Assembly: GCA_964512305.1 (NCBI GenBank) | Contig: CAZEIW010000087.1 | Coordinates: 1-13,237, forward strand | Length of the DNA: 13,237 bases | Origin: CAZEIW01 sp964512305 | GTDB lineage: Bacteria; Pseudomonadota; Gammaproteobacteria; Burkholderiales; Burkholderiaceae_F | Direction of reading: 5' to 3' | Shown here: piece by piece, positions 7,481-13,237 of the stretch | How the letters are laid out: every line of letters starts with the position of its first letter | Numbering within the stretch: the stretch's first letter is position 1 | The notes under the pieces: model-generated | Told to the model about the DNA's origin: nothing | Seen by the model: only the letters and a program-made list of their open reading frames with translations | Databases searched by the model: none | Program-made: the position numbers and the translations under genes

Positions 7481-8680
7481 ATGACGCTGGCGCAATCCGA
7501 CCCCGAATCGATTCCCAAACGCGAATCGGACGCGCTCCCGGTCGATATCGCGATCCTCGGCGGCGGGCCGATCGGGCTCGCCTGCGCGCTGATGCTGGCA
7601 AGGCAGGGGCTGAGCTGCGAGCTGATCGAGGCGCGGGCGGCCGGCGAGGCGCGGCGGGACCAGCGCCTGCTTGCGCTGTCGCGCGGGTCCCTGCAGACGC
7701 TCATGCCGTTGCTGGCGGGGGCGCCGCCGCCGAGCGCGCAAATCCTGGAGGTCGACGTCAGCTCGGCGGGCGAGTTCGGCGGCACGCGGCTTTCGGCGGC
7801 CGATTTCGGCGGCGTCGCCCTGGGGGCCACCGTCCTTTATGCGGACCTGGTCGAATCGCTCGGGCACGCGGCGCAGCGCGAGCCGCTGATACGAGTCAGG
7901 CAACCGCGGTGCGCTTCGGCGCTCTCGCAACGCCCCGAAGCGGTGGATATCGCGCTCGACGACGGCACCCGGCTCGCCGCGCGCCTGGCGATCAACGCGG
8001 GCGGCGCACCCGCGACGTCGACCGCATCAGGCGCGGCGTCGCAGGTCGCGCTGCTGGCGCAGCTCGAGCTGCCGCGGGTCCGCAACGGCGTCGCGTTCGA
8101 GCGCTTCACCCGCGAAGGTCCGCTGGCGCTGTTGCCCCTGCCGCCGGCCGGCCCCGTGGCGCCGACGCCACGCCTGTCGATGATCTGGTGCGTCGGCGCG
8201 GCCGCGGCGCAGAGGCGGTCGCGCCTGGACGACCGCGCGTTCCTCGACGAGGTCTGCGCCGCGTTCGGCCCGCGCATCGCGCGACCGGTCGCCGTTCGCG
8301 AGCGCGCCGCATTTGCGCTGCAACCCCACGTGCGTGAACGCATTCGCGAAAACCGGCTCGTCCACGTCGGTAATGCGGCGCAAACCGTCCATCCAGTCGC
8401 CGGCCAGGGATTCAATCTCGGCCTGCGCGACTGTGCGTGCCTGGCACGCGTGATCGCCGGCGCCGAGGGAGATCCTATCCGCGTGATTGACCGTTATGCG
8501 GCAATGCGAAAAGCCGATCGCGCATTCGTATCGACACTTACCGAGTGGCTTCCCCGCGGGTTCTCCGCGCGTTTCGGACCGCTCGCCGCCGCCCGCTCGG
8601 CGGCGCTGGTCGCGCTCGACATCGTTCCGCCGCTGCGGCGCGCATTCGCCGGCCTGCTGATGTTCGGCGTGCGCATTTGA
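7481..8680 (+). CDS. ubiH: UbiH-family FAD-dependent ubiquinone-biosynthesis hydroxylase
   Basis: These flavoprotein monooxygenases add ring hydroxyl groups during aerobic ubiquinone synthesis at the inner membrane. The protein is 399 aa. The N-terminal FAD-binding Rossmann motif is ILGGGPIGLACALMLA (25-40), ending at the ribose-binding Glu in ELIEAR (E50). DQRLLALS (60-67) matches the D-x-R-x-x-A-L element. The segment VAFERFTREGPLALLPL (204-220) and the second FAD motif HVGNAAQTVHPVAGQGFNLG (295-314) resemble E. coli UbiH more than UbiF or UbiI. The central DG motif is degenerate: it reads INAGGAPATS (171-180), with Gly where Asp is expected. The frame extends upstream, but the ATG at 7481, 10 bp after the murU stop, gives a normal length. 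Which ring position it hydroxylates cannot be told from sequence. Confidence 0.87.
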   Translation: MTLAQSDPESIPKRESDALPVDIAILGGGPIGLACALMLARQGLSCELIEARAAGEARRDQRLLALSRGSLQTLMPLLAGAPPPSAQILEVDVSSAGEFGGTRLSAADFGGVALGATVLYADLVESLGHAAQREPLIRVRQPRCASALSQRPEAVDIALDDGTRLAARLAINAGGAPATSTASGAASQVALLAQLELPRVRNGVAFERFTREGPLALLPLPPAGPVAPTPRLSMIWCVGAAAAQRRSRLDDRAFLDEVCAAFGPRIARPVAVRERAAFALQPHVRERIRENRLVHVGNAAQTVHPVAGQGFNLGLRDCACLARVIAGAEGDPIRVIDRYAAMRKADRAFVSTLTEWLPRGFSARFGPLAAARSAALVALDIVPPLRRAFAGLLMFGVRI

Positions 8681-8805
8681 CTGCACCATAAGGTTTCATG
8701 CCGGCGCGGTGATCGAGGTCAGGCAATCAGAATTTTCTCGTTGCCGTCGCTCTGCGCTTCGCTACAATGCCCGCTCTTCCCTCCGCGCCAGTCCCCTGCG
8801 TCCCG
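8681..8805 (+). promoter_or_regulatory. Probable promoter and leader of dusB-fis(-purH)
   Basis: TTGCCG at 8741-8746 and TACAAT at 8763-8768 are separated by 16 bp and form the best promoter-like pair in the window. An AT-rich patch (CAGAATTTTCT, about 8728-8738) lies just upstream of the -35, where an UP element would be. The bases after the -10 are GC-rich (GCCCGCTC), like the discriminator of stringently controlled promoters. Transcription would start near 8775, leaving a leader of about 30 nt before the dusB ATG. No terminator hairpin is evident after ubiH, so some read-through is likely. Confidence 0.5.
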
Positions 8806-9858
8806 ATGAAACTCGGCTCGTTCGAGCTGAAAAACGGCATTTTCGTTGCGCCGATGTCCGGCGTCACCGATCGCCCGTTCCGCCAGTTGTGCCGCCGCCT
8901 GGGCGCCGGCTACGCGGTGGGCGAGATGGCCGCATCCAATCCGCGCTTGTGGGCGAGCGAGAAGACGGCAAGGCGTCTCAATCACGACGGCGAGGTGGCG
9001 CCGGTCGCCGTGCAGCTGGCGGGCGCCGATCCCGCGATGCTCGCCGAAGCGGCGCGCTTCAACGTCGAGCGCGGCGCCCAGGTGATCGACATCAACATGG
9101 GCTGCCCGGCGAAGAAGGTGTGCCAGGTCGCCAGCGGCTCGGCGCTGCTCAGGGACGAGGCGCTCGTCGCGCGGATCATCGACGCCGTGGTGGCGGCCGT
9201 GCCGGTGCCCGTGACGCTCAAGTTCCGCACCGGCTGGGACCGCTCGAACCGAAACGCGCTGCGCATCGCGCGCATCGCGGAGTCGGCCGGGGTCAGCATG
9301 CTGACGCTGCACGGGCGCACGCGCGCCTGCGGCTTCAAGGGCGGCGCCGAGTACGACACGATCGCCGAGGTCAAGCGCGCGGTGCGGATCCCGGTGGTCG
9401 CCAACGGCGATATCGACACGCCGGAGAAGGCGCGCGACGTGCTGCGCTACACCGGCGCCGACGCGATCATGATCGGCCGCGCCGCGCAGGGGCGTCCGTG
9501 GATCTTCCGGGAGATCGATCACTTCCTGCGCACGGGCCGCCACCTCGCGGCGCCGGCCGTCGCCGAGGTGCGGCCGCTGCTGCTCGAGCACCTGCACGAC
9601 CACTATCGCTTCTACGGCGAAGGGGCCGGCGTGCGCACCGCGCGCAAGCACATCATCTGGTACACGCGCGCCCTCGAAGGCGGCGCGCGGTTCTGCGCGC
9701 GCATGAACCTGCTCGAAGACAGCGGCGAGCAGTGGCGCGCGCTCGACGAATTTCTTCAGGCTGCGGCCGCGGCGGGTGAACGCCTGCGCTACGCAGCCGG
9801 ATATGGCGCCGCGGCAGGCGAGGGGTACACCTCCCGCCCTGCGCCGACCGTGCATTGA
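8806..9858 (+). CDS. dusB: tRNA-dihydrouridine synthase DusB
   Basis: DusB is an FMN enzyme that reduces specific uridines in the tRNA D-loop to dihydrouridine. The protein is 350 aa from the ATG at 8806 and begins MKLGSFELKNGIFVAPMSGV, which lines up with the start of E. coli DusB. The catalytic Cys is C100 in INMGCPAKKV. Substrate and FMN motifs include LKFRTGW (138-144), LTLHGRTRACGFKG (167-180), VVANGDI (197-203) and MIGRAAQGRPWIFREI (222-237). These identify DusB rather than DusA or DusC. An upstream in-frame ATG at 8767 would add 13 residues but lies inside the putative -10 hexamer, so I reject it. The C-terminus carries about 25 extra Ala/Gly-rich residues compared with E. coli. fis follows after 13 bp, the well-known dusB-fis arrangement. 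Confidence 0.96.
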   Translation: MKLGSFELKNGIFVAPMSGVTDRPFRQLCRRLGAGYAVGEMAASNPRLWASEKTARRLNHDGEVAPVAVQLAGADPAMLAEAARFNVERGAQVIDINMGCPAKKVCQVASGSALLRDEALVARIIDAVVAAVPVPVTLKFRTGWDRSNRNALRIARIAESAGVSMLTLHGRTRACGFKGGAEYDTIAEVKRAVRIPVVANGDIDTPEKARDVLRYTGADAIMIGRAAQGRPWIFREIDHFLRTGRHLAAPAVAEVRPLLLEHLHDHYRFYGEGAGVRTARKHIIWYTRALEGGARFCARMNLLEDSGEQWRALDEFLQAAAAAGERLRYAAGYGAAAGEGYTSRPAPTVH

Positions 9859-9874
9859 GGAGGAGTCCACGGTG
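9857..9874 (+). promoter_or_regulatory. Strong Shine-Dalgarno that fixes a GTG start for fis
   Basis: GAGGAGGAG at 9857-9865 begins inside the dusB TGA stop and is followed six bases later by GTG at 9872-9874. It is the clearest ribosome-binding site in the window, and most other genes here have none. It decides the fis start, since no in-frame ATG exists between the dusB stop and the conserved Fis domain. The overlap with the dusB stop suggests coupled translation. Confidence 0.75.
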
Positions 9875-10261
9875 GCACCTGTCGTGTCGCAACGCGCGAG
9901 CCATGGCCGTCAGGCCGGTCTCGAAGCGAAGGGGAAGGGCGAGACCCGGGCCGGCACGTCCGCCGGCGCCAGGCCCCTGAACGGGACGGAGAGCGGTGCC
10001 GAAGGCAGGGTCGCGGCATGCCCGCGCACGCAGGGAGAGACGCTCGAGCAGAGCGTGCTGCGCAGCCTCGACCAGTATTTCGCGGACCTCAACGGCGCCA
10101 AGCCGCACGCTCTGCACGAGATGGTGATGGGCGCGGTCGAGCGCCCGCTGCTGCGCTTCGCCGTCGAGCGCTGCGCCGGCAACCAGTCGGCGGCGGCCGA
10201 CCTGCTGGGGATCAACCGCAACACGCTGCGGCGCAAGCTCCAGGACTACGGGCTCGTTTAG
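9872..10261 (+). CDS. fis: Nucleoid-associated DNA-binding protein Fis with extended N-terminus
   Basis: Fis is a homodimeric DNA-bending protein that shapes the nucleoid and regulates growth-linked promoters. The conserved domain is residues 55-129: ETLEQSVLRSLDQYF, then the C-terminal helix-turn-helix GNQSAAADLLGINRNTLRRKL (103-123), close to E. coli [21 protein letters not shown]. The start is the GTG at 9872, supported by a strong ribosome site. This gives 129 aa, against 98 in E. coli and about 77 in many betaproteobacteria. Residues 1-54 are rich in Gly, Ala, Arg, Lys and Ser and look disordered, with no recognisable domain. dusB ends 13 bp upstream and purH begins 21 bp downstream. The family call is firm. 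The extension rests on the start choice; no in-frame ATG or GTG lies close to the conserved domain. Confidence 0.92.
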   Translation: MAPVVSQRASHGRQAGLEAKGKGETRAGTSAGARPLNGTESGAEGRVAACPRTQGETLEQSVLRSLDQYFADLNGAKPHALHEMVMGAVERPLLRFAVERCAGNQSAAADLLGINRNTLRRKLQDYGLV

Positions 10262-10282
10262 CCCCTCTTCAGCCCTCGATTC

Positions 10283-11845
10283 ATGCCGAATTCTCCCAGG
10301 ACCGCGCTGATCAGCGTGTCCGACAAGACGGGCGCGGTCGACTTCGCGCGCGCATTGATCGATCTCGGGTTCCGCATCCTGTCCACGGGCGGCACCGCGA
10401 AGCTGCTCGCCGAGGCCGGCGTCGCGGTGACCGAGGTCGCGCAGGTGACGGGCTTCCCGGAGATGCTCGACGGCCGCGTCAAGACCCTGCACCCGAACAT
10501 TCACGGCGCGCTGCTCGCCCGCCGCGACGACGCCGGGCACATGCGAACGCTCAAGGAGCACGGCATCGCGCCGATCGAGATCGTCGCGGTCAACCTGTAT
10601 CCGTTCGAGGCGACCGTCGCCCGCGGCGACGCGACGCTGACCGAGGCGATCGAGAACATCGACATCGGCGGCCCGTCGATGCTGCGCTCGGCCGCCAAGA
10701 ATCACGCGGCGGTGACCGTGATCGTCGAGCCCGCCGACTATCCCCGCGTGCTGGCGGAGCTGCGCGCCGGCGGCGCGGTAGCGGCCGCCACGCGCTTCGA
10801 GCTCGCCACCAAGGCGTTCGCGCACACCGCGCGCTACGACGGCGCGATCAGCGGCTACCTGTCGAGCTTCGAGGCCGACGGCACGCGGGCCGCGTTCCCG
10901 CGCATCCTGACCCGCCAGTGGTCGCGGCTGCAGGACATGCGCTACGGCGAGAATCCGCACCAGCGGGCGGCGTTCTACCGCGATGCCCAGCCCGGGCGCG
11001 GGCTGCTGGCCGGCTACCGCCAGCTGCAGGGCAAGGAGCTGTCCTACAACAACGTCGTCGACGCCGACGCCGCGTGGGAGTGCGTGCGCTCGTTCGAGTC
11101 GCCCGCGTGCGTGATCGTCAAGCACGCCAATCCGTGCGGCGTCGCGGTCGCCGACGCGCCCGAGGCCGCCTACCGGCGCGCCTTCACGACCGACCCTGTG
11201 TCCGCGTTCGGCGGCATCATCGCCTTCAACCGGCCGGTCGGCGGCGCCTGCGCGCGCGCCGTCAACGAGAAGTTCGCCGAGGTCGTCATAGGACCCGCGT
11301 TCGATGCCGAGGCGCTGCAGGCGTTCGCGGCCAAGGCGAACCTGCGCGTGCTGCAGCTCGAGCCGGGCGATGCCGCCAACGACCTCGACTTCAAGCGCGT
11401 CGGCGGCGGCCTGCTTGCGCAGACGCCCGATGTGGCGCGGCTGGCCAGGTCCGATCTCAGGGTCGTGACCCGGCGCACGCCCAGCCCCGCGCAATTCGAC
11501 GACCTGCTGTTCGCCTGGGCCGTGGTGCGGTTCGTGAAGTCCAACGCGATCGTGTTCACGCGCGGCGGCGCCACGCTGGGCATCGGCGCCGGCCAGATGA
11601 GCCGGATCGATTCCGCCCGCATCGCCGCGATCAAGGCCAAGGACGCCAACCTGTCGCTCGCCGGCTCGGTGGCCGCGTCCGACGCCTTCTTCCCGTTCCG
11701 CGACGGCCTCGATGCGATCGTCGACGCCGGCGCGAGCTGCGTGATCCAGCCCGGCGGCTCGGTGCGAGACGCCGAGGTGATCGCGGCGGCCGACGAGCGC
11801 GGGGTGGCGATGGTGTTCACGGGGATGAGGCACTTCCGGCATTGA
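10283..11845 (+). CDS. purH: Bifunctional AICAR transformylase / IMP cyclohydrolase PurH
   Basis: PurH carries out the last two steps of de novo purine synthesis: formylation of AICAR with 10-formyl-tetrahydrofolate, then ring closure to IMP. The protein is 520 aa, the usual length. The N-terminal IMP cyclohydrolase domain (about 1-145) shows ALISVSDKTG (8-17), LSTGGTAKLL (33-42), GFPEMLDGRVKTLHP (57-71) and NIDIGGPSMLRSAAKN (125-140). The transformylase domain follows with RYGENPHQ (220-227), ELSYNNVVD (252-260), the catalytic VKHANPCG (K280, H281), DPVSAFGGIIAFN (304-316) and GIGAGQMSR (433-441). All key motifs are present. It begins 21 bp after fis and probably shares its transcript, an order typical of betaproteobacteria. 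No clear Shine-Dalgarno precedes the ATG and no terminator hairpin is obvious after the stop. Confidence 0.98.
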   Translation: MPNSPRTALISVSDKTGAVDFARALIDLGFRILSTGGTAKLLAEAGVAVTEVAQVTGFPEMLDGRVKTLHPNIHGALLARRDDAGHMRTLKEHGIAPIEIVAVNLYPFEATVARGDATLTEAIENIDIGGPSMLRSAAKNHAAVTVIVEPADYPRVLAELRAGGAVAAATRFELATKAFAHTARYDGAISGYLSSFEADGTRAAFPRILTRQWSRLQDMRYGENPHQRAAFYRDAQPGRGLLAGYRQLQGKELSYNNVVDADAAWECVRSFESPACVIVKHANPCGVAVADAPEAAYRRAFTTDPVSAFGGIIAFNRPVGGACARAVNEKFAEVVIGPAFDAEALQAFAAKANLRVLQLEPGDAANDLDFKRVGGGLLAQTPDVARLARSDLRVVTRRTPSPAQFDDLLFAWAVVRFVKSNAIVFTRGGATLGIGAGQMSRIDSARIAAIKAKDANLSLAGSVAASDAFFPFRDGLDAIVDAGASCVIQPGGSVRDAEVIAAADERGVAMVFTGMRHFRH

Positions 11846-11926
11846 CCGCCGGTCGATGAGCGGCCGCCTCGGTCCACGCCGACGCTGCCTGATAAGCTGT
11901 CGCAAATCCATCGCTCCGACGGCCCT

Positions 11927-12658
11927 TTGACCGATCGCCTAGCCACGCGCCGCATCCTCGGCATCGATCCCGGTCTGAATCGAACCGGCTTCGGTGTGAT
12001 CGAGGCTTCCGCCGGCCGTCTGGCGTGCGTCGTCTCCGGCGTCATAAGAGTGCCCGCGGGCGATCTTTCGCAGCGCCTCGAGCACATCCTGCGCGAGCTC
12101 GGCGGCGTGATCCGCGACCACCGCCCGGCCGAAGCGGTCGTCGAAAAGGTCTTCGTCAACGTCAATCCCCAGTCGACACTTCTGCTCGGCCAGGCGCGCG
12201 GGGCGGCGATCTGTGCCGCAGTCGCCGCCGGGCTGATGGTGCGCGAATACACGGCGCTGCAGGTCAAGCAGGCCACGGTCGGCTACGGCAGGGCGGACAA
12301 GCTCCAGGTGCAAAAGATGGTGCAGCGGCTGCTGGGGATGGCGCGCGCGCCGGCGAGCGACGCCGCCGACGCGCTGGCGTGCGCCATCTGCCACGCGCAT
12401 GCCTCGAGCCGCGCCGGCGTGGCCCAGGTCGAACTGGCGGGGCGGTCGGCGCGCGGCCACCGCTCGCGTGCCGCGTGGCGGGAGCTCGCACTCGCGAGAT
12501 CCCTCACCCCCGGCCCCTCACCCGCGAGCGGGAGAGGGGAGAAACCCGATCGACCGCAGTCGCCCGCCTCTCCTGCGACCGGAGAGGGGAGACGCCTGAT
12601 CGGCCGCGGTCGCTCCCCTCTCCCGCCCCGCGGGAGAGGGGCCGGGGGTGAGGGATGA
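11927..12658 (+). CDS. ruvC: Holliday junction resolvase RuvC with a repeat-encoded C-terminal tail
   Basis: RuvC is the dimeric endonuclease that cuts Holliday junctions symmetrically, working with RuvAB. The four catalytic acids are present: D14 (ILGIDPGL), E73 (VVEKVFV), and D145 and D148 (ASDAADALACAICHAH). LLLGQARGAAI (85-95) and QVKQATVGYGRADKLQVQ (112-129) are also typical. The frame runs to 243 aa while the family is normally about 165-190. Residues from about 191 onward (LTPGPSPASGRGE and PLPPRGRGAGGEG) are the translation of a palindromic repeat array, not RuvC sequence. The start is a TTG at 11927; no in-frame ATG fits the family start. The purH stop is 81 bp upstream; no convincing promoter or ribosome site is seen between them. 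The TGA overlaps the ruvA ATG. The catalytic core should be active; the effect of the tail is unknown. Confidence 0.95.
   Translation: MTDRLATRRILGIDPGLNRTGFGVIEASAGRLACVVSGVIRVPAGDLSQRLEHILRELGGVIRDHRPAEAVVEKVFVNVNPQSTLLLGQARGAAICAAVAAGLMVREYTALQVKQATVGYGRADKLQVQKMVQRLLGMARAPASDAADALACAICHAHASSRAGVAQVELAGRSARGHRSRAAWRELALARSLTPGPSPASGRGEKPDRPQSPASPATGEGRRLIGRGRSPLPPRGRGAGGEG
12500..12655. repeat. Three-unit palindromic GC-rich repeat array (REP/BIME-like) in the 3' end of ruvC
   Basis: Unit 1 contains the hairpin 12514-12539: a 12-bp stem with one A-A mismatch and a 2-nt loop. Unit 2 is shorter, at 12567-12587, with CCTCTCC pairing GGAGAGG across a 7-nt loop. Unit 3 is 12615-12641, a perfect 12-bp stem with a CCC loop. 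Outer arms 12500-12515 and 12640-12655 are perfect 16-bp inverted repeats of each other, so units 1 and 3 are in opposite orientation and the whole array can fold on itself. A direct repeat with a period of 50 bp (12531-12573 and 12581-12623) runs through it. I recall similar sequences, translated as LTPGPSP...GRGE, scattered in many GC-rich proteobacterial genomes. The repeat class name is an inference. Confidence 0.9.
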
Positions 12659-12666
12659 TCGGCCGC
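12597..12666 (+). repeat. 11-bp direct repeat flanking unit 3, overlapping the ruvA start
   Basis: TGATCGGCCGC occurs at 12597-12607 and again at 12656-12666. The second copy begins at the second base of the ruvA ATG and includes the ruvC stop. The two copies bracket palindromic unit 3. A degenerate relative, CGATCGACCGC at 12547-12557, sits between units 1 and 2. The pattern looks like a target-site duplication or repeated copying of the ruvA 5' end. Confidence 0.7.
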
Positions 12667-13237
12667 CTGAACGGCGTCCTGATCGAGAAGAACCCGCCCG
12701 CGCTGCTGCTCGACGTCGGTGGAACGGGCTACGAGATCGACGTGCCGATGAGCACGTTCTACGCGCTGCCGGCGCTTGGCGAGCGCGTCACGCTGCTCAC
12801 CCACCTCGCGGTGCGCCAAGACGCGCACCAGCTGTTCGGCTTCGCCACCCACGCCGAGCGCAACGCTTTCCGCGCGCTGATCAAGATCTCCGGCGTCGGC
12901 GCGCGCACCGCCCTCGCCGTGCTGTCCGGCATGAACGTCGACGAGCTCGCACAGGCCGTCACGCTGCAGGAGAGCGCGCGCCTGGTGCGGATCCCGGGCA
13001 TCGGCCAGAAGACCGCGCAGCGTCTGCTGCTGGAATTGAAGGGCAAGCTCGGCGCGGCGCTCGAAACGGCGCCCGCGGGCGGCGCCGCGGCGACCGACGC
13101 GGCGGCCGACGTGATCCGGGCGCTGATCGCCCTCGGATACTCGGAGCGCGAAGCCGCCGCCGCCGCGCGGCAGGTGCCCGCAGGCGCGGGCGTGTCGGAC
13201 GGGATCAGGCTGGCACTAAAATCGCTGGCGAAGGGAT
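12655..13237 (+). CDS. ruvA: Holliday junction DNA helicase subunit RuvA, 3' end cut by window edge
   Basis: RuvA is the tetrameric protein that binds Holliday junctions and loads the RuvB motor for branch migration. 194 codons are visible; the family is about 190-205 aa, so only a few residues should be missing. Domain I (1-62) begins MIGRLNGVLIEKNPPALLLD. Two helix-hairpin-helix motifs follow, ISGVGARTALAVLS (78-91) and IPGIGQKTAQRLL (113-125). After a Gly/Ala-rich linker (about 135-150), domain III (150-194) binds RuvB. The acidic pin that reads E55-D56 in E. coli is Q55-D56 here. The ATG overlaps the ruvC TGA (ATGA), and its first base is the last base of the palindromic array. The only Shine-Dalgarno-like bases (GGGGGT, 12644-12649) are supplied by the repeat. 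ruvB is expected next. Confidence 0.97.
   Translation, partial: MIGRLNGVLIEKNPPALLLDVGGTGYEIDVPMSTFYALPALGERVTLLTHLAVRQDAHQLFGFATHAERNAFRALIKISGVGARTALAVLSGMNVDELAQAVTLQESARLVRIPGIGQKTAQRLLLELKGKLGAALETAPAGGAAATDAAADVIRALIALGYSEREAAAAARQVPAGAGVSDGIRLALKSLAKG

Noticed and set aside
8767..8805. Upstream ATG start for dusB
   Set aside because: It lies within the putative -10 hexamer and adds 13 residues not found in DusB homologues.
9653..11911. A 752-codon minus-strand open frame opposite dusB, fis and purH
   Set aside because: Antisense to strongly conserved enzymes; its translation is low-complexity and matches no family I know.
11846..11926. Promoter for ruvC (GATAAG at 11891-11896)
   Set aside because: Only four of six -10 bases match and no -35 occurs at proper spacing; ruvC may simply continue the purH transcript.
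12514..12541. Unit 1 hairpin as a Rho-independent terminator of ruvC
   Set aside because: No T-tract follows the stem, and it lies inside the ruvC frame upstream of ruvA.
12500..12655. Possible CRISPR array because of regular ~50-bp spacing
   Set aside because: Only three units, with orientation inverted in the last, similar rather than unique spacers, and an open coding frame through all of it.

Overview
This window looks like ordinary housekeeping chromosome from a very GC-rich betaproteobacterium, most likely Burkholderiales or a close relative. The evidence is gene order: lptD-surA-pdxA-rsmA is the classic proteobacterial envelope/rRNA cluster, and amgK-murU-ubiH-dusB-fis-purH-ruvC-ruvA is a run I associate with betaproteobacteria. 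No integrase, transposase, tRNA, rRNA, CRISPR array or phage gene is visible. I found no previously undescribed multi-gene system.

Layout. Left half, minus strand (1-5505), read right to left: lptD (LPS translocon), surA (periplasmic chaperone), pdxA (vitamin B6 synthesis) and rsmA (16S rRNA dimethyltransferase, cut by the window edge). lptD and surA overlap by 4 bp and surA-pdxA are 12 bp apart, so this is probably one operon. A 142-bp divergent intergenic region (5506-5647) holds a 23-bp imperfect palindrome. Right half, plus strand: amgK and murU overlap by one base and are followed 10 bp later by a UbiH-type FAD monooxygenase. A 125-bp gap with a promoter-like sequence precedes dusB-fis-purH. 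An 81-bp gap then precedes ruvC-ruvA (ruvA cut by the window edge).

Function. LptD and SurA act together in outer-membrane assembly. AmgK and MurU recycle cell-wall MurNAc to UDP-MurNAc, so both arms of the divergent region serve the envelope. dusB-fis links tRNA modification to the nucleoid protein Fis, and purH makes IMP. RuvC and RuvA process Holliday junctions; ruvB is expected just beyond the right edge.

Most unusual: a compact array of three palindromic GC-rich repeat units (12500-12655) sits exactly at the ruvC-ruvA junction. It is translated as the last ~50 residues of a lengthened RuvC and ends on the first base of the ruvA start codon. Spacers inside the array resemble the first bases of ruvA. 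Other points: a Fis with a ~54-residue low-complexity N-terminal extension, a RuvA whose acidic-pin Glu is Gln, a UbiH lacking the Asp of the DG motif, and an LptD with three rather than four cysteines.
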